Assembly (NCBI GenBank): GCA_019802505.1
Contig: JAFMOC010000159.1
Coordinates: 2,521,394-2,585,393 of the forward strand
DNA from: Corydoras sp. C115
Lineage: Eukaryota; Chordata; Actinopteri; Siluriformes; Callichthyidae
Reading direction: 5' to 3'
Length of the DNA stretch: 64,000 bases
In this document: positions 40,991-52,439 of the stretch, in pieces
How the letters are laid out: each line of letters opens with the position of its first letter
Numbering within the stretch: the first letter of the stretch is position 1
Position numbers and translations under genes: made by a program
The notes under the pieces: model-generated
Told to the model about the DNA's origin: nothing
Seen by the model: only the letters and a program-made list of their open reading frames with translations
Database searches by the model: none

Positions 40991-42142
40991 ACAACACAAT
41001 ATAACTCCAAGTAAATCAAACTTCTGTGAAATCAAACTGTCCACTTAGGAAGCAACACTGATTGACAATCAATTTCACATGCTGTTGTGCAAATGGAATA
41101 GACAACAGGTGGAAATTATTGGCAATTAGCAAGAAGCACTCAATAAAGGAGTGGTTCTGCAGGTGGACCACAGATCACTTCTCTGTACCGGTGCTTTCTG
41201 GCTGATGTTTTGGTGACTTTTGGTGGTGCTTTCACACTTGTGGTAGCATGAGTCTGACTCTACAACCCACACAAGTGGCTCAGGTAGTGCAGCTCATCCA
41301 GGATGGCACATCAATGAGAGCTGTGGCAAGAAAGTTTACTGTGTCTGTCAGCGTAGTGTCCAGAGGCTGGAGGCGCTACCAGGAGACAGGCCAGTACACC
41401 AGAAGACGTGGAGGAGGCTGTAGGAGGGCAACAACCCAGCAGCAACAACCCAGACCGCTACCTCCACCTTTGTGCAAGGAGGAACAAAATGACCTCCAGC
41501 AGGCCACAAATGTACATGTGTCTGCACAAACGGTTAGAATCTGATTCCATGAGGATGGTATGAGGGCCTGACGTCCACAGATAGGGGTTGTGTTCACAGC
41601 CCAACACCATGCAGGACCCTTGGCATTTGCCAGAGAACACCAGGATTGGCAAATTCGCCACTGGCGCCCTGTGCTCTTCACAGACGAAAGCAGGGTCACA
41701 CTGAGCACATGTGACAGAGTCTGGAGACGCAGCGCAGAGCGATCTGCTGCCTGCAACCTTCAGCATGATCAGTTTGGCAGTGGGTCAGTTATGGTATGGG
41801 GTGGCATTTCTTTGGAGGGCTGCACAGCCTCCTCATCAGGAGCATGCCCAGGCATTGTAGGGAGGTCACACAGGAACGTGGAGGCGACACACAATACTGA
41901 GTCTCGTTTGGACTTGTTTTGAAGACATTACATCAAAGTTGGATCAGCTGTGTTTTTTCACTTTAATTTTGTGTGTGACTCCAAATCCAGGCCTCCATTG
42001 GTTAATAAATTTGATTTTCATTTATGATTTCTGTGTGAAGCACATTCAACTTTGTGCTGTATTCAATGAGAATACAGTATTTCATTCATTCAGATCTAGG
42101 ATGTGTTATTTCAGTGTTCCCTTTATTTTTTTGAGCAGTGTA
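40991..42142 (+). mobile_element. Tc1-like transposon, internally deleted
   Basis: The right end (gtgttccctttatttttttgagcagtgta) is a typical fish Tc1 inverted repeat. The left inverted-repeat tip is lost and the copy begins near acaacacaatataactccaag. The transposase is reduced to an N-terminal helix-turn-helix part and a late catalytic part, with several hundred bp missing between them. Confidence 0.85.
41248..41922 (+). pseudogene. Tc1-like transposase remnant
   Basis: The first frame (41248-41544) has the DNA-binding part: QVVQLIQDGTSMRAVARKF, then SVSVVSRGWRRYQETGQYTR. The second (41590-41922) has AFAREHQDWQIRHWRPVLFT, then DES (second catalytic Asp) and SVMVWGGIS. The region around the first catalytic Asp is deleted, and the final acidic residue region is altered. 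It cannot be active. Confidence 0.85.
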
Positions 42143-42424
42143 TATTTAACACACACACACACACACAAACTAGGCACAAATATGACCACTGACTGGTTGG
42201 TAAAGTTGTATATGACGAATAAGCAAGCATAAGAATTGAGCAAATTTGACAAGGTTCAAATTGTTATAGACTACTGGGTCCGAGCAAAACGACAGATTTT
42301 GTGGAGTGCTCCCAGTATGCAGAGGTCAGTATCTATTAAAAGTTATCCACTATGGGAACAATGCTAAACCAGGTCTAATGCATTTTTGCTTGTATGTTTA
42401 TGATCACTTTTCACAGTCACTTTT

Positions 42425-42620
<196 letters not shown>

Positions 42621-42629
42621 AGGAAAACT

Positions 42630-43543
42630 ATTGTCCTCACAAAATATTACAAATAAAAATGTGTACCCCTTCATCCCCACATAATCACCTTTAAGGGCAT
42701 CCAGACAGTAAACTAAAGAATTTAGGTCCCCTGCCAGTACTACTTAGTAAATCATTAAAGCAGTTTTAACAACCCCTTTAATCCTCTTTTCTGGCCAAGG
42801 CTTAATTCAAGCCTACTCTCCAAAACACTGGACTTTATTTGTAATAGTGGGCTTACTATAGTGTTCTTGAAACCTAAGATTTGCTTTTCAGTTGTAAAGA
42901 CACATCTTAACAAGTGTTTCAACAAATTTTTTTGCATATCCTAAATAGGCAAAATATATGTTGGCTTGGTTTTCAAAGGAAGAAAATACAATTGAATACT
43001 ATGGTAAACATTAAACATTCTAACAACATAACATCTTAGCAGACAGATCAACAAACCACATTATACAAAAATGTTATCCCCTCCAGCAAAAGTACAAATA
43101 CAATTTCATATTTTTTAAATCACCTACACAGCAGGCATGTTTGCTGCATTTACAAAGAACATTTATTTTGTTTCTTTAAGGATGATATGGGTGCATGCAC
43201 CCTGAGAATTCTTAAAAGAGAAAAAGGTAAACATGATGAGATGCTGCTGTCTTCTCGGCTGTTATGTTTGTTAAACACAATCATTTCATTATTCTTCTTT
43301 GAGTAATGATTAGCTAAAATGCTTAAAACTGAATAAAAGCTTATTTCAACTTTATTGTTCTCTAGTGGAGCACACTTTGCACACTAGTGCCAAACTGGAA
43401 AGTTAAATGTGTATTGATTGGTGATAATTATATTTTCTTTATTTGATTGAAATTCGAAAGTGTTTTTGTGCCATTAATATGCCAATTACTTTTGGTTACC
43501 AAATATTTAGTGCATCCCTTGTTTAATAAGTCTGTCAGAGAGT
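42630..43543. other. Unannotated, probably intronic or intergenic
   Basis: AT-rich with no ORF, RNA or repeat I recognise. Confidence 0.5.
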
Positions 43544-43548
43544 GTATG

Positions 43549-44064
43549 TGTTATGTGTTGTCACGTGGTGTGGGTGTGTGTTGGGTCACGTCGCGTCATC
43601 GTGTTCACCTGGTGTCAATCACATCCCCTATATTAGGCACGCCGTCCCGTCTCTCGTCGCCAATGGGTCTTGTCTGTCCTAGCGTCAAGTCACGTCCTCT
43701 TTGGCTCCTTACCTCGCTACGTCTCGTCCCGCTATTTACTGGTTTTGTATTTGCCGTGCCTCTTACTGTTTCTGTTTTTGTGCTGTGTGTACAGACCGTG
43801 CTGCCGCTGTTTACTACCTGCCCTGCCTCACTTCAGTGTGTTGGAGCCCGCGGTTTGGAACACGGCCGCTGACGTCATCCCACCGCGCTACTACGTCACG
43901 CCGCGCGCTCAGCGCTCCGTGTTTCCCGCAAGCGTTCTAACTTCTTAACGCCGCTCCACTACTGTTGCGAGGAATATCAATAAACTGTGTTGTTGTATCT
44001 CCGCTCCAGACTGAGTTCGTTCCGGGTAGCGAATCCAACTCGCTCCGGTCTTTCGACCATAACA
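43549..44064 (+). repeat. 5' LTR of the chromovirus
   Basis: TGTTATGTG...CCATAACA. AATAAA at 43979-43984 can serve as the polyadenylation signal. Compared with the 3' LTR it has a one-base deletion near 43559, an extra C near 43849 and two substitutions (near 43609 and 43763). Confidence 0.95.
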
Positions 44065-44080
44065 TTACCCATTGGCCAAC

Positions 44081-45046
44081 ATGGATTCCTCGGGACAACT
44101 CACCTCGGAGGCGGAGTCGGCGCCATTACCATCTGCCCGACAACCAACCATCCCGGATTCACGCCTCGACATCCTCTTCAATCGCCAGGATCAACTCACT
44201 GATTTGGTCAACCTATCGCTTCAGGTCAGTTCGTTGGTCTCGTCGCTACCGGCTATGCGTCTCCCCGCTCCTGATTCCGCTAGCACGGCCGCTACTGCTG
44301 GTCCCCCGCCTACGTCTTCGTCCCCGCGTTCCGACGGAGCCGCGGTACACCCCGACCCATATGACGGGGATTTGCAGAAATGCCGAGGGTTCCTCTTCCC
44401 CTCCGATGCGTTCAAGATTTCGTTTGTTATTGGGCTACTATGCGGTCGCGCGCTGAAGTGGGCCGAGGCCACCCAGGGGGGCGCGTCTCCGCTCTCGTCC
44501 ACGTATGCCTCGTTTATCGAACGTTTTCGTGGGGTATTTGACCGTCCTGACTTCTCGGATGACGTGGATAGCCGCTTACTGTCGGTTCGTCAGGGTACGC
44601 GTTCGGTAGCGGAGTTCGTGGTCGAGTTCCAGATCCTTGCGGCGGAATCGGGGTGGTGCGAGCGTTCGCTGCGCGGGGTGTTCAGGCACGCTCTCAATGA
44701 TCGCGTCCGCGACGAACTAGCCACCCGTGACCGCCCTCAAACTCTCCAGGGACTTATCGATCTCGCCATACGCCTTGACGGCCGCATTAACGAGCGGCGC
44801 CGTGAGCGGTCACTCCGCGACTCCGCCCGCTCCATTACCGCACCCAGGGTTCTCTCGATTCCACCGGGAACTACGTCTCCCCCCGATACCTCTAATGAGT
44901 CTGAACCTATGCAGTTGGGGAGGGCCACCCTGTCCCCAGATGAGCGCTCCGTTCGTAGGGAACAGGGTCGCTGCTTCTACTGCGGCAATACTAGCCACCA
45001 GGTCATGCATTGCCCAGTCCGGCCAAAAGGGTTGACTCGAAAGTGA
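44081..45046 (+). CDS. gag: Gag polyprotein of the chromovirus
   Basis: A 321-codon frame. I start at the ATG at 44081 rather than the upstream TTG at 44072. The protein has a proline/serine-rich N-terminus, a capsid-like central part (FIERFRGVFDRPDFSDDV, VAEFVVEFQILAAESGW) and a C-terminal CCHC knuckle CFYCGNTSHQVMHC (spacing 2-4-4), the RNA-binding nucleocapsid motif. Gag packages the element RNA in cytoplasmic particles. It overlaps pol by 37 bp in a different frame. The stop is TGA at 45044. No damage is seen. Confidence 0.93.
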   Translation: MDSSGQLTSEAESAPLPSARQPTIPDSRLDILFNRQDQLTDLVNLSLQVSSLVSSLPAMRLPAPDSASTAATAGPPPTSSSPRSDGAAVHPDPYDGDLQKCRGFLFPSDAFKISFVIGLLCGRALKWAEATQGGASPLSSTYASFIERFRGVFDRPDFSDDVDSRLLSVRQGTRSVAEFVVEFQILAAESGWCERSLRGVFRHALNDRVRDELATRDRPQTLQGLIDLAIRLDGRINERRRERSLRDSARSITAPRVLSIPPGTTSPPDTSNESEPMQLGRATLSPDERSVRREQGRCFYCGNTSHQVMHCPVRPKGLTRK

Positions 45047-48000
45047 AAGTTGGGGTCCTGTCGAGTCCTACCCTCAAACCCTCATCGCGTCGTTTGTGCC
45101 TCCCTGCGGTTTTCCTTTTGCCTAACCACAGCCAGCAGGTCGTAGTCCTCATAGATTCTGGGGCAGAGGAGAATCTTGTGGACTTCGACTTCGCTTCTAG
45201 TTTAGGGTTACCTTTGTCTCCATTGCCCTCTCCTCTCCACACCGTTGCCTTAGACGGCAGACACCTTTCGCCCATCACTCATCGTACCCAACCTGTCTGC
45301 CTCCTCATCGACGGCAATCACAGGGAGGAGTTATGCTTCTCGGTCTTTCGATCTCCAGACACCCCCGTCATCCTAGGTTTCCCCTGGCTACAGACGCACA
45401 ATCCCCACCTAGATTGGGTCCAGTCTAGGGTTCTCACGTGGGGGATCCACTGCCACTCCTCCTGCCTTCGTGCGGCCGTACCCGCTGGTAATACACCTGA
45501 GGGGAACCACCACACTGCGGTGGATCTCTCCGCCATTCCGGAGGTCTACCATGACCTAGGGGAGGTTTTCTCCAAGGACAGGGCCCGTCAACTTCCCCCT
45601 CACAGGTCGTATGATTGCGCGATAGATCTTTTACCCGGTGCTCCTCTCCCTTCCAGTCGCCTATACCCGCTATCGCGCCCTGAGAGGGAGGCAATGGAGA
45701 GTTATATTTCCGAATGTCTAGCCACGGGGTTGATCCGTCCTTCCACCTCCCCTGTAGGGGCCGGTTTTTTCTTTGTTTCTAAGAAAGACGGCACCCTGCG
45801 GCCCTGCATTGACTATAGGGGACTGAATAACATCACTGTCCCCTACAAATACCCTCTGCCGCTTACATCCTCCGTGTTTGAGTCACTGCAGGGAGCCACT
45901 ATCTTTACTAAGCTTGACTTACGTAACGCCTACCACCTAGTGCGTATACGTAAAGGGGACGAGTGGAAGACGGCCTTCAACACCCCTAGTGGCCACTATG
46001 AATACCGCGTGGTTCCGTTCGGTCTGAAAAACGCCCCCGCGGTGTTCCAAGCCCTAGCTAACGACGTGCTCCGGGACTTCCTCGACCGGTTCGTGTTCGT
46101 CTATCTCGACGACATCCTGATATTCTCGCGTAATCTAAAAGACCATGTCCAGCACGTCCGTCAGGTCCTTAACCGGCTGCTACAGAACCGATTATTTGCA
46201 AAAGCGGAAAAGTGTAGTTTCCATCAACAGTCCGTCACTTTCCTGGGATTTGTGGTGTCTCCCGGGGCCATCAAGCCGGACACGGAAAAGATACGGGCGA
46301 TCAGTGAATGGCCATGCCCTACCTCCCGGACCGAGTTGCAACGGTTCCTCGGATTCGCCAACTTTTATCGCCGCTTCATTCGGAACTACAGCACCATCAC
46401 CACCCCCCTAACGGCCCTCACGTCCGTCAAGGTTCCGTTCCGTTGGACGGCGGAAGCACAAGCAGCCATGGACCAGCTTAAGGCATCGTTCACCTCAGCC
46501 CCCATCCTCGTTCAACCTGACCCGGCCAAACAGTTCGTCGTGGAGGTCGACGCCTCCAGCACAGGAGCTGGAGCCGTGCTCTCGCAACGCACCGACGAGG
46601 GCCGCCTCCACCCATGCGCCTTCATGTCCAAGAAGCTCTCCCCCACGGAGAGGAATTATGATGTTGGCAACCGGGAACTCCTCGCCGTAAAACTGGCTCT
46701 GGAGGAATGGCGTCACTGGCTGGAGGGGGCTGAACAACCTTTTGTGGTGTGGACGGACCACAAGAACTTGGCTTACATACAAACGGCGAGAAGACTGAAC
46801 TCCCGGCAGGCAAGGTGGGCTCTGTTTTTTGGGAGATTTAATTTTGTTATCACTTACCGACCCGGTTCTCGTAATGCCAAGCCGGATGCCTTGTCGCGGC
46901 TCTTCTCGCCAGATGAACCCATTACCTGCAATGACAATATCTTGCCGTCCAGCCGTGTTCTTGCAGGTGTCTCCTGGGAGGTTCTGAAGACCGTGGAGCA
47001 GGAACTCCTCAAGGAACCGGACCCCGGACAAGGCCCACCGGACCGCAGGTTTGTTCCCCCCGCCGCCCGCCCCGCTGTACTCAAGTGGGCCCATGAGTCT
47101 CGCTGGGCATGCCACCCGGGACTGTCCCGTACGGAAGAGATCATCAGGCGACGCTTTTGGTGGCCCTCCCTGTCTTCCGACCTCCGCCAGTTCATCAACT
47201 CCTGTGCCGTCTGTGCCCGCAACAAGGCGTCTCATCAGCCACCGCCTGGTCTTCTCCTGCCGCTTTCCATACCTGGGCGCCCATGGTCCCACATCGCCCT
47301 CGATTTTGTCACCGGACTGCCGTATTCTAAGGGCAACTCGGTCATACTCACCATAGTGGACAGATTCTCTAAGTCATTGCGTCTCATAGCCCTTCCTGGA
47401 CTACCTTCGGCCCTTGCTACCGCCAGACTGGTCTTCGAACACGTTTTCCGGATTTTCGGCATCCCGGTGGACATCGTATCTGATCGAGGCCCGCAGTTCG
47501 TTTCCCAGGTATGGAAAGCTTTTTTCACATACTTTGGCACCTCCCTGTCATTAACCTCTGGAGGGCACCCACAGTCAAATGGACAGGCCGAGAGAACCAA
47601 CCAGGTGGTGGAGACCACACTACGCTGCGTGTCGGCCCAGCACCCGGAACGCTGGAGTGAACATCTTCCCTGGGTCGAATACGCCATCAACACGGCGCGC
47701 AGCTCGGCCACCGGCAGGTCCCCTTTTGAGGTCGCCCTGGGCTATCAACCTCCACTGTTCCCGGAGGAACAGCAGGAGATTTCCGTCCCCTCCGTCAGCC
47801 AGCACATCCGTCGCTGCCGCCGGGTGTGGAAGAACACGCTCATTGCACTCCGCCAAGCCCGTTCCACCCTCTTGTCCTCCGCCAACCGCCATCGCCGCCC
47901 AGCCCCGGCCTACAAGGTAGGACAGTTGGTCTGGCTGTCCACCCGCAACATCCCCTTGAAAGTGGAATCCCGGAAACTGGCCCCCCGTTTCATTGGTCCC

Positions 48001-48342
48001 TTCCCCATCATCAAAATCATCAACCCTGCTGCCATCCGTCTCCGCCTGCCCCGTCACATGCGTATCCACCCCACATTCCACGTTTCCCACGTCAAGCCGG
48101 TCACTCTGTCCCCGCTCAACCCCACACCCCGGAGCACCCCTGCCCCTCGCCTCATCGACGGTCAACCTGCTTACACCGTTCGTCGTCTGCTGGACTCCCG
48201 TCGCCGGGGCAGAGGCATCCAGTACTTGGTGGACTGGGAGGGCTACGGACCAGAGGAACGCTCCTGGGTCTCCCGTGCTGCCATCCTGGACCCCGCCCTC
48301 GTGAAGGACTTCCACCGCAGGTGCCCGAGCAAACCGTCTTAG
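45010..48342 (+). CDS. pol: Pol polyprotein of the chromovirus (PR-RT-RH-IN-chromodomain)
   Basis: An open frame of 1110 codons, counted from a TTG because no ATG opens it. It lies in the -1 frame relative to gag, and expression by -1 slippage in the CCA-AAA-GGG region (45023-45031) is plausible. The protease active site DSGA is at residues 49-52. The RT spans about 230-400 with KLDLRNAYH and YLDD (365-368). RNase H begins at VDAS (514). The integrase has a zinc site H695, H702, C732, C735 and catalytic D765, D825, E861 (35 residues between the last two). The C-terminal chromodomain (about 1055-1105, with YLVDWEGYGPEERSW) may bind histone marks and steer integration. All catalytic residues are present. 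Confidence 0.95.
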   Translation: MPSPAKRVDSKVKVGVLSSPTLKPSSRRLCLPAVFLLPNHSQQVVVLIDSGAEENLVDFDFASSLGLPLSPLPSPLHTVALDGRHLSPITHRTQPVCLLIDGNHREELCFSVFRSPDTPVILGFPWLQTHNPHLDWVQSRVLTWGIHCHSSCLRAAVPAGNTPEGNHHTAVDLSAIPEVYHDLGEVFSKDRARQLPPHRSYDCAIDLLPGAPLPSSRLYPLSRPEREAMESYISECLATGLIRPSTSPVGAGFFFVSKKDGTLRPCIDYRGLNNITVPYKYPLPLTSSVFESLQGATIFTKLDLRNAYHLVRIRKGDEWKTAFNTPSGHYEYRVVPFGLKNAPAVFQALANDVLRDFLDRFVFVYLDDILIFSRNLKDHVQHVRQVLNRLLQNRLFAKAEKCSFHQQSVTFLGFVVSPGAIKPDTEKIRAISEWPCPTSRTELQRFLGFANFYRRFIRNYSTITTPLTALTSVKVPFRWTAEAQAAMDQLKASFTSAPILVQPDPAKQFVVEVDASSTGAGAVLSQRTDEGRLHPCAFMSKKLSPTERNYDVGNRELLAVKLALEEWRHWLEGAEQPFVVWTDHKNLAYIQTARRLNSRQARWALFFGRFNFVITYRPGSRNAKPDALSRLFSPDEPITCNDNILPSSRVLAGVSWEVLKTVEQELLKEPDPGQGPPDRRFVPPAARPAVLKWAHESRWACHPGLSRTEEIIRRRFWWPSLSSDLRQFINSCAVCARNKASHQPPPGLLLPLSIPGRPWSHIALDFVTGLPYSKGNSVILTIVDRFSKSLRLIALPGLPSALATARLVFEHVFRIFGIPVDIVSDRGPQFVSQVWKAFFTYFGTSLSLTSGGHPQSNGQAERTNQVVETTLRCVSAQHPERWSEHLPWVEYAINTARSSATGRSPFEVALGYQPPLFPEEQQEISVPSVSQHIRRCRRVWKNTLIALRQARSTLLSSANRHRRPAPAYKVGQLVWLSTRNIPLKVESRKLAPRFIGPFPIIKIINPAAIRLRLPRHMRIHPTFHVSHVKPVTLSPLNPTPRSTPAPRLIDGQPAYTVRRLLDSRRRGRGIQYLVDWEGYGPEERSWVSRAAILDPALVKDFHRRCPSKPS

Positions 48343-48375
48343 GGTGCCAGGGGGCACCCGTTGAGGGGGGGGCTA
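48342..48375 (+). promoter_or_regulatory. Stem-loop and polypurine tract before the 3' LTR
   Basis: Directly after the pol stop lies a perfect small stem gggtgcc...ggcaccc (48342-48358). A G-rich polypurine tract (about 48363-48372) then abuts the 3' LTR at 48376, the expected primer for plus-strand DNA synthesis. Confidence 0.8.
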
Positions 48376-48891
48376 TGTTATGTGTTTGTCACGTGGTGTG
48401 GGTGTGTGTTGGGTCACGTCGCGTCATCATGTTCACCTGGTGTCAATCACATCCCCTATATTAGGCACGCCGTCCCGTCTCTCGTCGCCAATGGGTCTTG
48501 TCTGTCCTAGCGTCAAGTCACGTCCTCTTTGGCTCCTTACCTCGCTACGTCTCGTCCCGCTATTTACTGGTTTTGTATTTGCCGTGCCTCGTACTGTTTC
48601 TGTTTTTGTGCTGTGTGTACAGACCGTGCTGCCGCTGTTTACTACCTGCCCTGCCTCACTTCAGTGTGTTGGAGCCGCGGTTTGGAACACGGCCGCTGAC
48701 GTCATCCCACCGCGCTACTACGTCACGCCGCGCGCTCAGCGCTCCGTGTTTCCCGCAAGCGTTCTAACTTCTTAACGCCGCTCCACTACTGTTGCGAGGA
48801 ATATCAATAAACTGTGTTGTTGTATCTCCGCTCCAGACTGAGTTCGTTCCGGGTAGCGAATCCAACTCGCTCCGGTCTTTCGACCATAACA
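48376..48891 (+). repeat. 3' LTR of the chromovirus
   Basis: 516 bp, TGTTATG...CATAACA, AATAAA at 48806-48811. About 99% identical to 43549-44064. Confidence 0.95.
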
Positions 48892-48896
48892 TTATG

Positions 48897-50912
48897 CCAT
48901 GTGCCAGTTATCTGAAAAAGTACTAGCAGAGAAAAATAGGAGACTTTGTAAAATGGATAGAAAAAGATTAATGGCCTTCTGAACAGCAGTCAAAACATAT
49001 TTGCAGTAGTAATTAGGACATTTACAGTGAGCCATTATTCATAGCTGCAATAGCAAAAAAAAAGCAACACAACCTGGATTAATTGAGAAAAGATAAAAAA
49101 ATAGCTCTTCAGATGTGGCATCAGGGGTTGAACAAGGTATAGATGCACACTTTTCTATCACATGGAAAAAAATAGATTTGCTTAGTTTAGGTGACGTTCA
49201 GCCAAAGCAAATAGTGATTTTTATGTTAGTATGGCCTTTTAAGATTTTTGCATACATCATGATCCTGTCTTTTGCATTCTTCTCATTGCCCAAAAACTGT
49301 AAAGCTGCTTTGAGACACTATGATGAAAACACATAAAATATAATTAACTTAAAACTTAATGGGTTATTTTTTGTGAAGATCGTGGCATGTGATTATTGTC
49401 ACAAGTTGACTAAAAATTACTTTAAGTGTTTTAACTATTTCTAATGTCTTTGTGACAGGTGTTTTGTTCGCACATGGTGTACACACATACACAAACACAC
49501 ACACCACAGCTTAGTCCTCTCAATCTCTTTCTTGCCTTCTTGCTTTGGTCTCTTATATTTTTCACAGAAGAGAATTTAGACACATTAATGAATAGTAGGT
49601 GTCCCTGCCTCTCATTCACAGGCTCCTCCTCATCATCTGGTAGAAAGTGTTTTTTTTTTTTTTAACACAGTTCTTTTTGTTTTCTTTACTTTTCTGGAGT
49701 AATATATAACTTCAAACATGTTTGCACATTAGTGATTTACTGTGGATTTATAAACTTAAGTGTTGATGGAGGTACATGCAAGAGAAAATAGGCACATGAA
49801 TTTCAATGTGAAGCTCATCAGAATGTTCTGGTGTTCTTCCAGTGCAATGGCATTTCTCAACAAACTTGGGGCAGATTGTCACAGGTGAAATTGGCATGCT
49901 GAAATCAGGTATGGTAGTGCCGTGGAGGGTGGAGAAGTCAGAGTGGAGTGCGCTGCTCTAGGCAGAGAAACACAGGACTCCGCTCCTAATTTTCAACTGA
50001 AAGGCCTCAGTTTATTTATGGACACAGAGCTGCCAACCACTACCTGCTCTCTATAGGAATTTAGGAATTAAAATATCAGCGTGAACACTGGAAAGGTGTC
50101 TGAGGTGATGTCTGCTTCTAAACCACATACAGTTGAGAGCGGGCACATGAAACAATGCTGACTTCTCTTTACTGCCAAGACATGGATCATTAAATTTCTC
50201 CATCAATTTGAAAGCAGGTTGAAAGGGCTCTTGACTGCGATCTCTCCTGGTTGGGTTGGTACCTTCCCATGGAATGTTTTTCACTCCCTGCACAGTCCCT
50301 GCTGTGAGTAGATGGGATAAGGGTGCTGGGTCTGAGTTTCTCATTTTGGTGGAGTCAGCAGTGTCACAGTGAGTTTTTGTGCATTGTTGACCAAGCGAGC
50401 ACTAAGCTCAAAAGAAGGGTAAGGCGAAATGCATACTGGTCACAAGTGCTGAAACCAGATTGGTAAGCACTCACCTGTTGGCTTTGCTCATTAGAGGGCA
50501 ATTAATCAGTTCATAAAAGCATGAGGGTAAAACTCTGCCCAGCTAAACGTTCTCTGGTTTGTGTAAATAAGAAGGGGAGCCAGGGAACCAGGTGAGGTGG
50601 TGGCTTTTACCTAGGTCGAGTGTTCACAAATTTTTTGTCAGTCCTGTCCAGGCTTTAAAGATAGTCTTATAAAGCTTATAAAGGCAACACACATTCATCA
50701 GTGGAGAGGACGGAAGGTGCATGAATTGGGTTTGCTGATGGCACTTGGCTCCATCTTTTCCCTTCAGTAATGGTGTGCTCCTGTCACAAATATTTCATAG
50801 TTTTGTAACAGTAAAACATTGTCATTACTTAATTTGTCATTTTATCTATGAAATGTCATTGTCTTCTATTTAGTTTTTTTCCAATTTTTTGCAACCGGTA
50901 CAAAAATTCAGT
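48897..50912. other. Unannotated stretch with one repeat-tail motif
   Basis: At 49290-49340 the phrase gtaaagctgctttgagacac with a following AT-rich tail matches a common fish repeat end. A short (CA)n-like tract is near 49480. 49900-50800 has ordinary composition with no gene I recognise; the open frame 50051-50344 on the minus strand shows no known motif. Confidence 0.45.
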
Positions 50913-51474
50913 GTGGGAACTAGGGCTGCAACTAACGATAATTTTGATAATCAATTAATCGGTTGATTAATCGATGAATAGGATAAATTAAAAAAAAAAA
51001 TCCATGTCTTTGTCATTTACATTTAATTATTTAGCAGACACTTTTATCCAAAGCGGCAGCATGAGTTTAAGGCATCCAAGTGGCCCAAAGAGCAATTAAA
51101 CACAAATCTCACACACACACAAACACAATATGTAGCATAGTGTGAAAAAATATACTAAATTACACATACACAAATTACACAAATTTTAAATTACACAAAT
51201 TTACTATACTATATTCACTATAATATATTACCTAATTCCCCTCTAAATGCAACTAATTCAACCTCACTCCCATAGTGTGCAGTGTCTTCACTCATATTTT
51301 ATCAAATAATTAAAACCTGAAACGTGATCATTAATTAGATCATTTTGTACAAGTTTTTATAAAGTATTTGTACAAGTATTTATAAAATAAGATTTAAACA
51401 CTTATTAAGCTAATTTAGGGTGACCATATTTTCATTTGGGAAAGCCAGGATACCTTGGAGCCAGGGGTGGGGGG

Positions 51475-51805
51475 GGCACCTGTTTTGTGTTTAGTCTCGT
51501 TCTGTTACGTTAATTAACGTTCAGTGGTTATTAGTTAGTTAATTAACGTTGTCTTGTGATTGGTTTGTCTTGTGCACGTGGTCGGGTGTCTTTTTGTATT
51601 TATGTCCTTTGTTTCTCGTTCTCGGTGCTGGTCGTTGTGTTATATGTCACTAGTCTTTTGTACCTCATGTTTTTTGGTGCACTGCACCTTTAATAAACCC
51701 GTTCTCTGCTACCTGCGTGCCTGGCTCCCTTCAGTGCGTGTAAACGCGGCGGCTCTGCGCTTTCTATGCGCATCCGCTTTATTCCCGAGGTAGACTACCG
51801 TGACA
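51475..51805 (+). repeat. 5' LTR of element B (5' tip missing)
   Basis: Matches the 3' LTR start (from cacctgttttgtgtttagtc) and the complement of the solo LTR at 60157-60511. Confidence 0.88.
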
Positions 51806-52439
51806 GAACGAACAGCCAGGAAATTTGGGGAGTCCAGAGCCCAGGTAAGCGAATTTTAAAATTTTTCTTTGCGGGGGCCGTGTAACCTCGTACTCGCGGC
51901 GCGTTCCGCCGTGTCTGCCAGTGCGCCGCTATGCGCAGCCCGCCGTCCCGGAGCCGTAAGGACGGCTCGATCAGAGAGATGTGGGATTATTATGATTCCG
52001 ATGATGAGTGGATGTGGAGGTACGGGTACGAAGCGCTCTGCGCTGAGGAAGGTCTGGACCTGGTTCAGATCTCCGATGATGAGACGGGCGAGTCGTACCT
52101 GTATGGGCATATTCTGCCCATACGAACCCTCCTCTGATGAGTTCTGGACGGACGCTCCGGTCCAGCTTGTTAAACCCCCCGTGGCGAAATCCGGACGCAG
52201 AGCGCCCCGGCGCGGTGCCAAGACGCAGCGTGCGCGCTGCGCGGCTGCTGAGCGCGGTACGTGTGCTGCGGGGCAGTCACGTGACGCATCCGCGCCGGAT
52301 GTCTGGATCGCGCTGCGAGGGGGCGGTACCGGAGCCAACACTCGTGTGTCCAGTCCGTCTTCCCCATGTCTGAGATGTCTGTGTTTTGGCATTGCGGTGG
52401 GGTGTACCTCTACTGTGTGCAGGATGGCGATTCTGAGGT

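Larger units (their letters stand above)
43549..48891 (+). mobile_element. Complete chromovirus-type Ty3/Gypsy retrotransposon
   Basis: 516-bp LTRs at both ends differ at about four positions. Gag (44081-45046) and pol (45010-48342) are fully open. Domain order is protease, RT, RNase H, integrase, chromodomain, which defines Ty3/Gypsy chromoviruses. Flanks GTATG (43544-43548) and TTATG (48892-48896) give a 5-bp TSD with one mismatch. A purine tract precedes the 3' LTR. There is no envelope gene. It appears recent and potentially competent, the least damaged element in the window. Confidence 0.96.

Noticed and set aside
43447..43872. 141-codon frame in the chromovirus 5' LTR and its twin at 48380-48775
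   Set aside because: It lies in an LTR, has no conserved motif, and the two LTR copies differ by indels that change the frame.
44072..44080. Upstream TTG as gag start
   Set aside because: An ATG three codons later at 44081 is a better start and loses nothing conserved.
46495..47292. Minus-strand 265-codon frame inside pol (and 47620-48357)
   Set aside because: Antisense shadow of the pol coding frame with no recognisable protein.
50051..50344. 97-codon minus-strand frame
   Set aside because: Not recognised, no splice or promoter signals; chance ORF in non-coding sequence is more likely.
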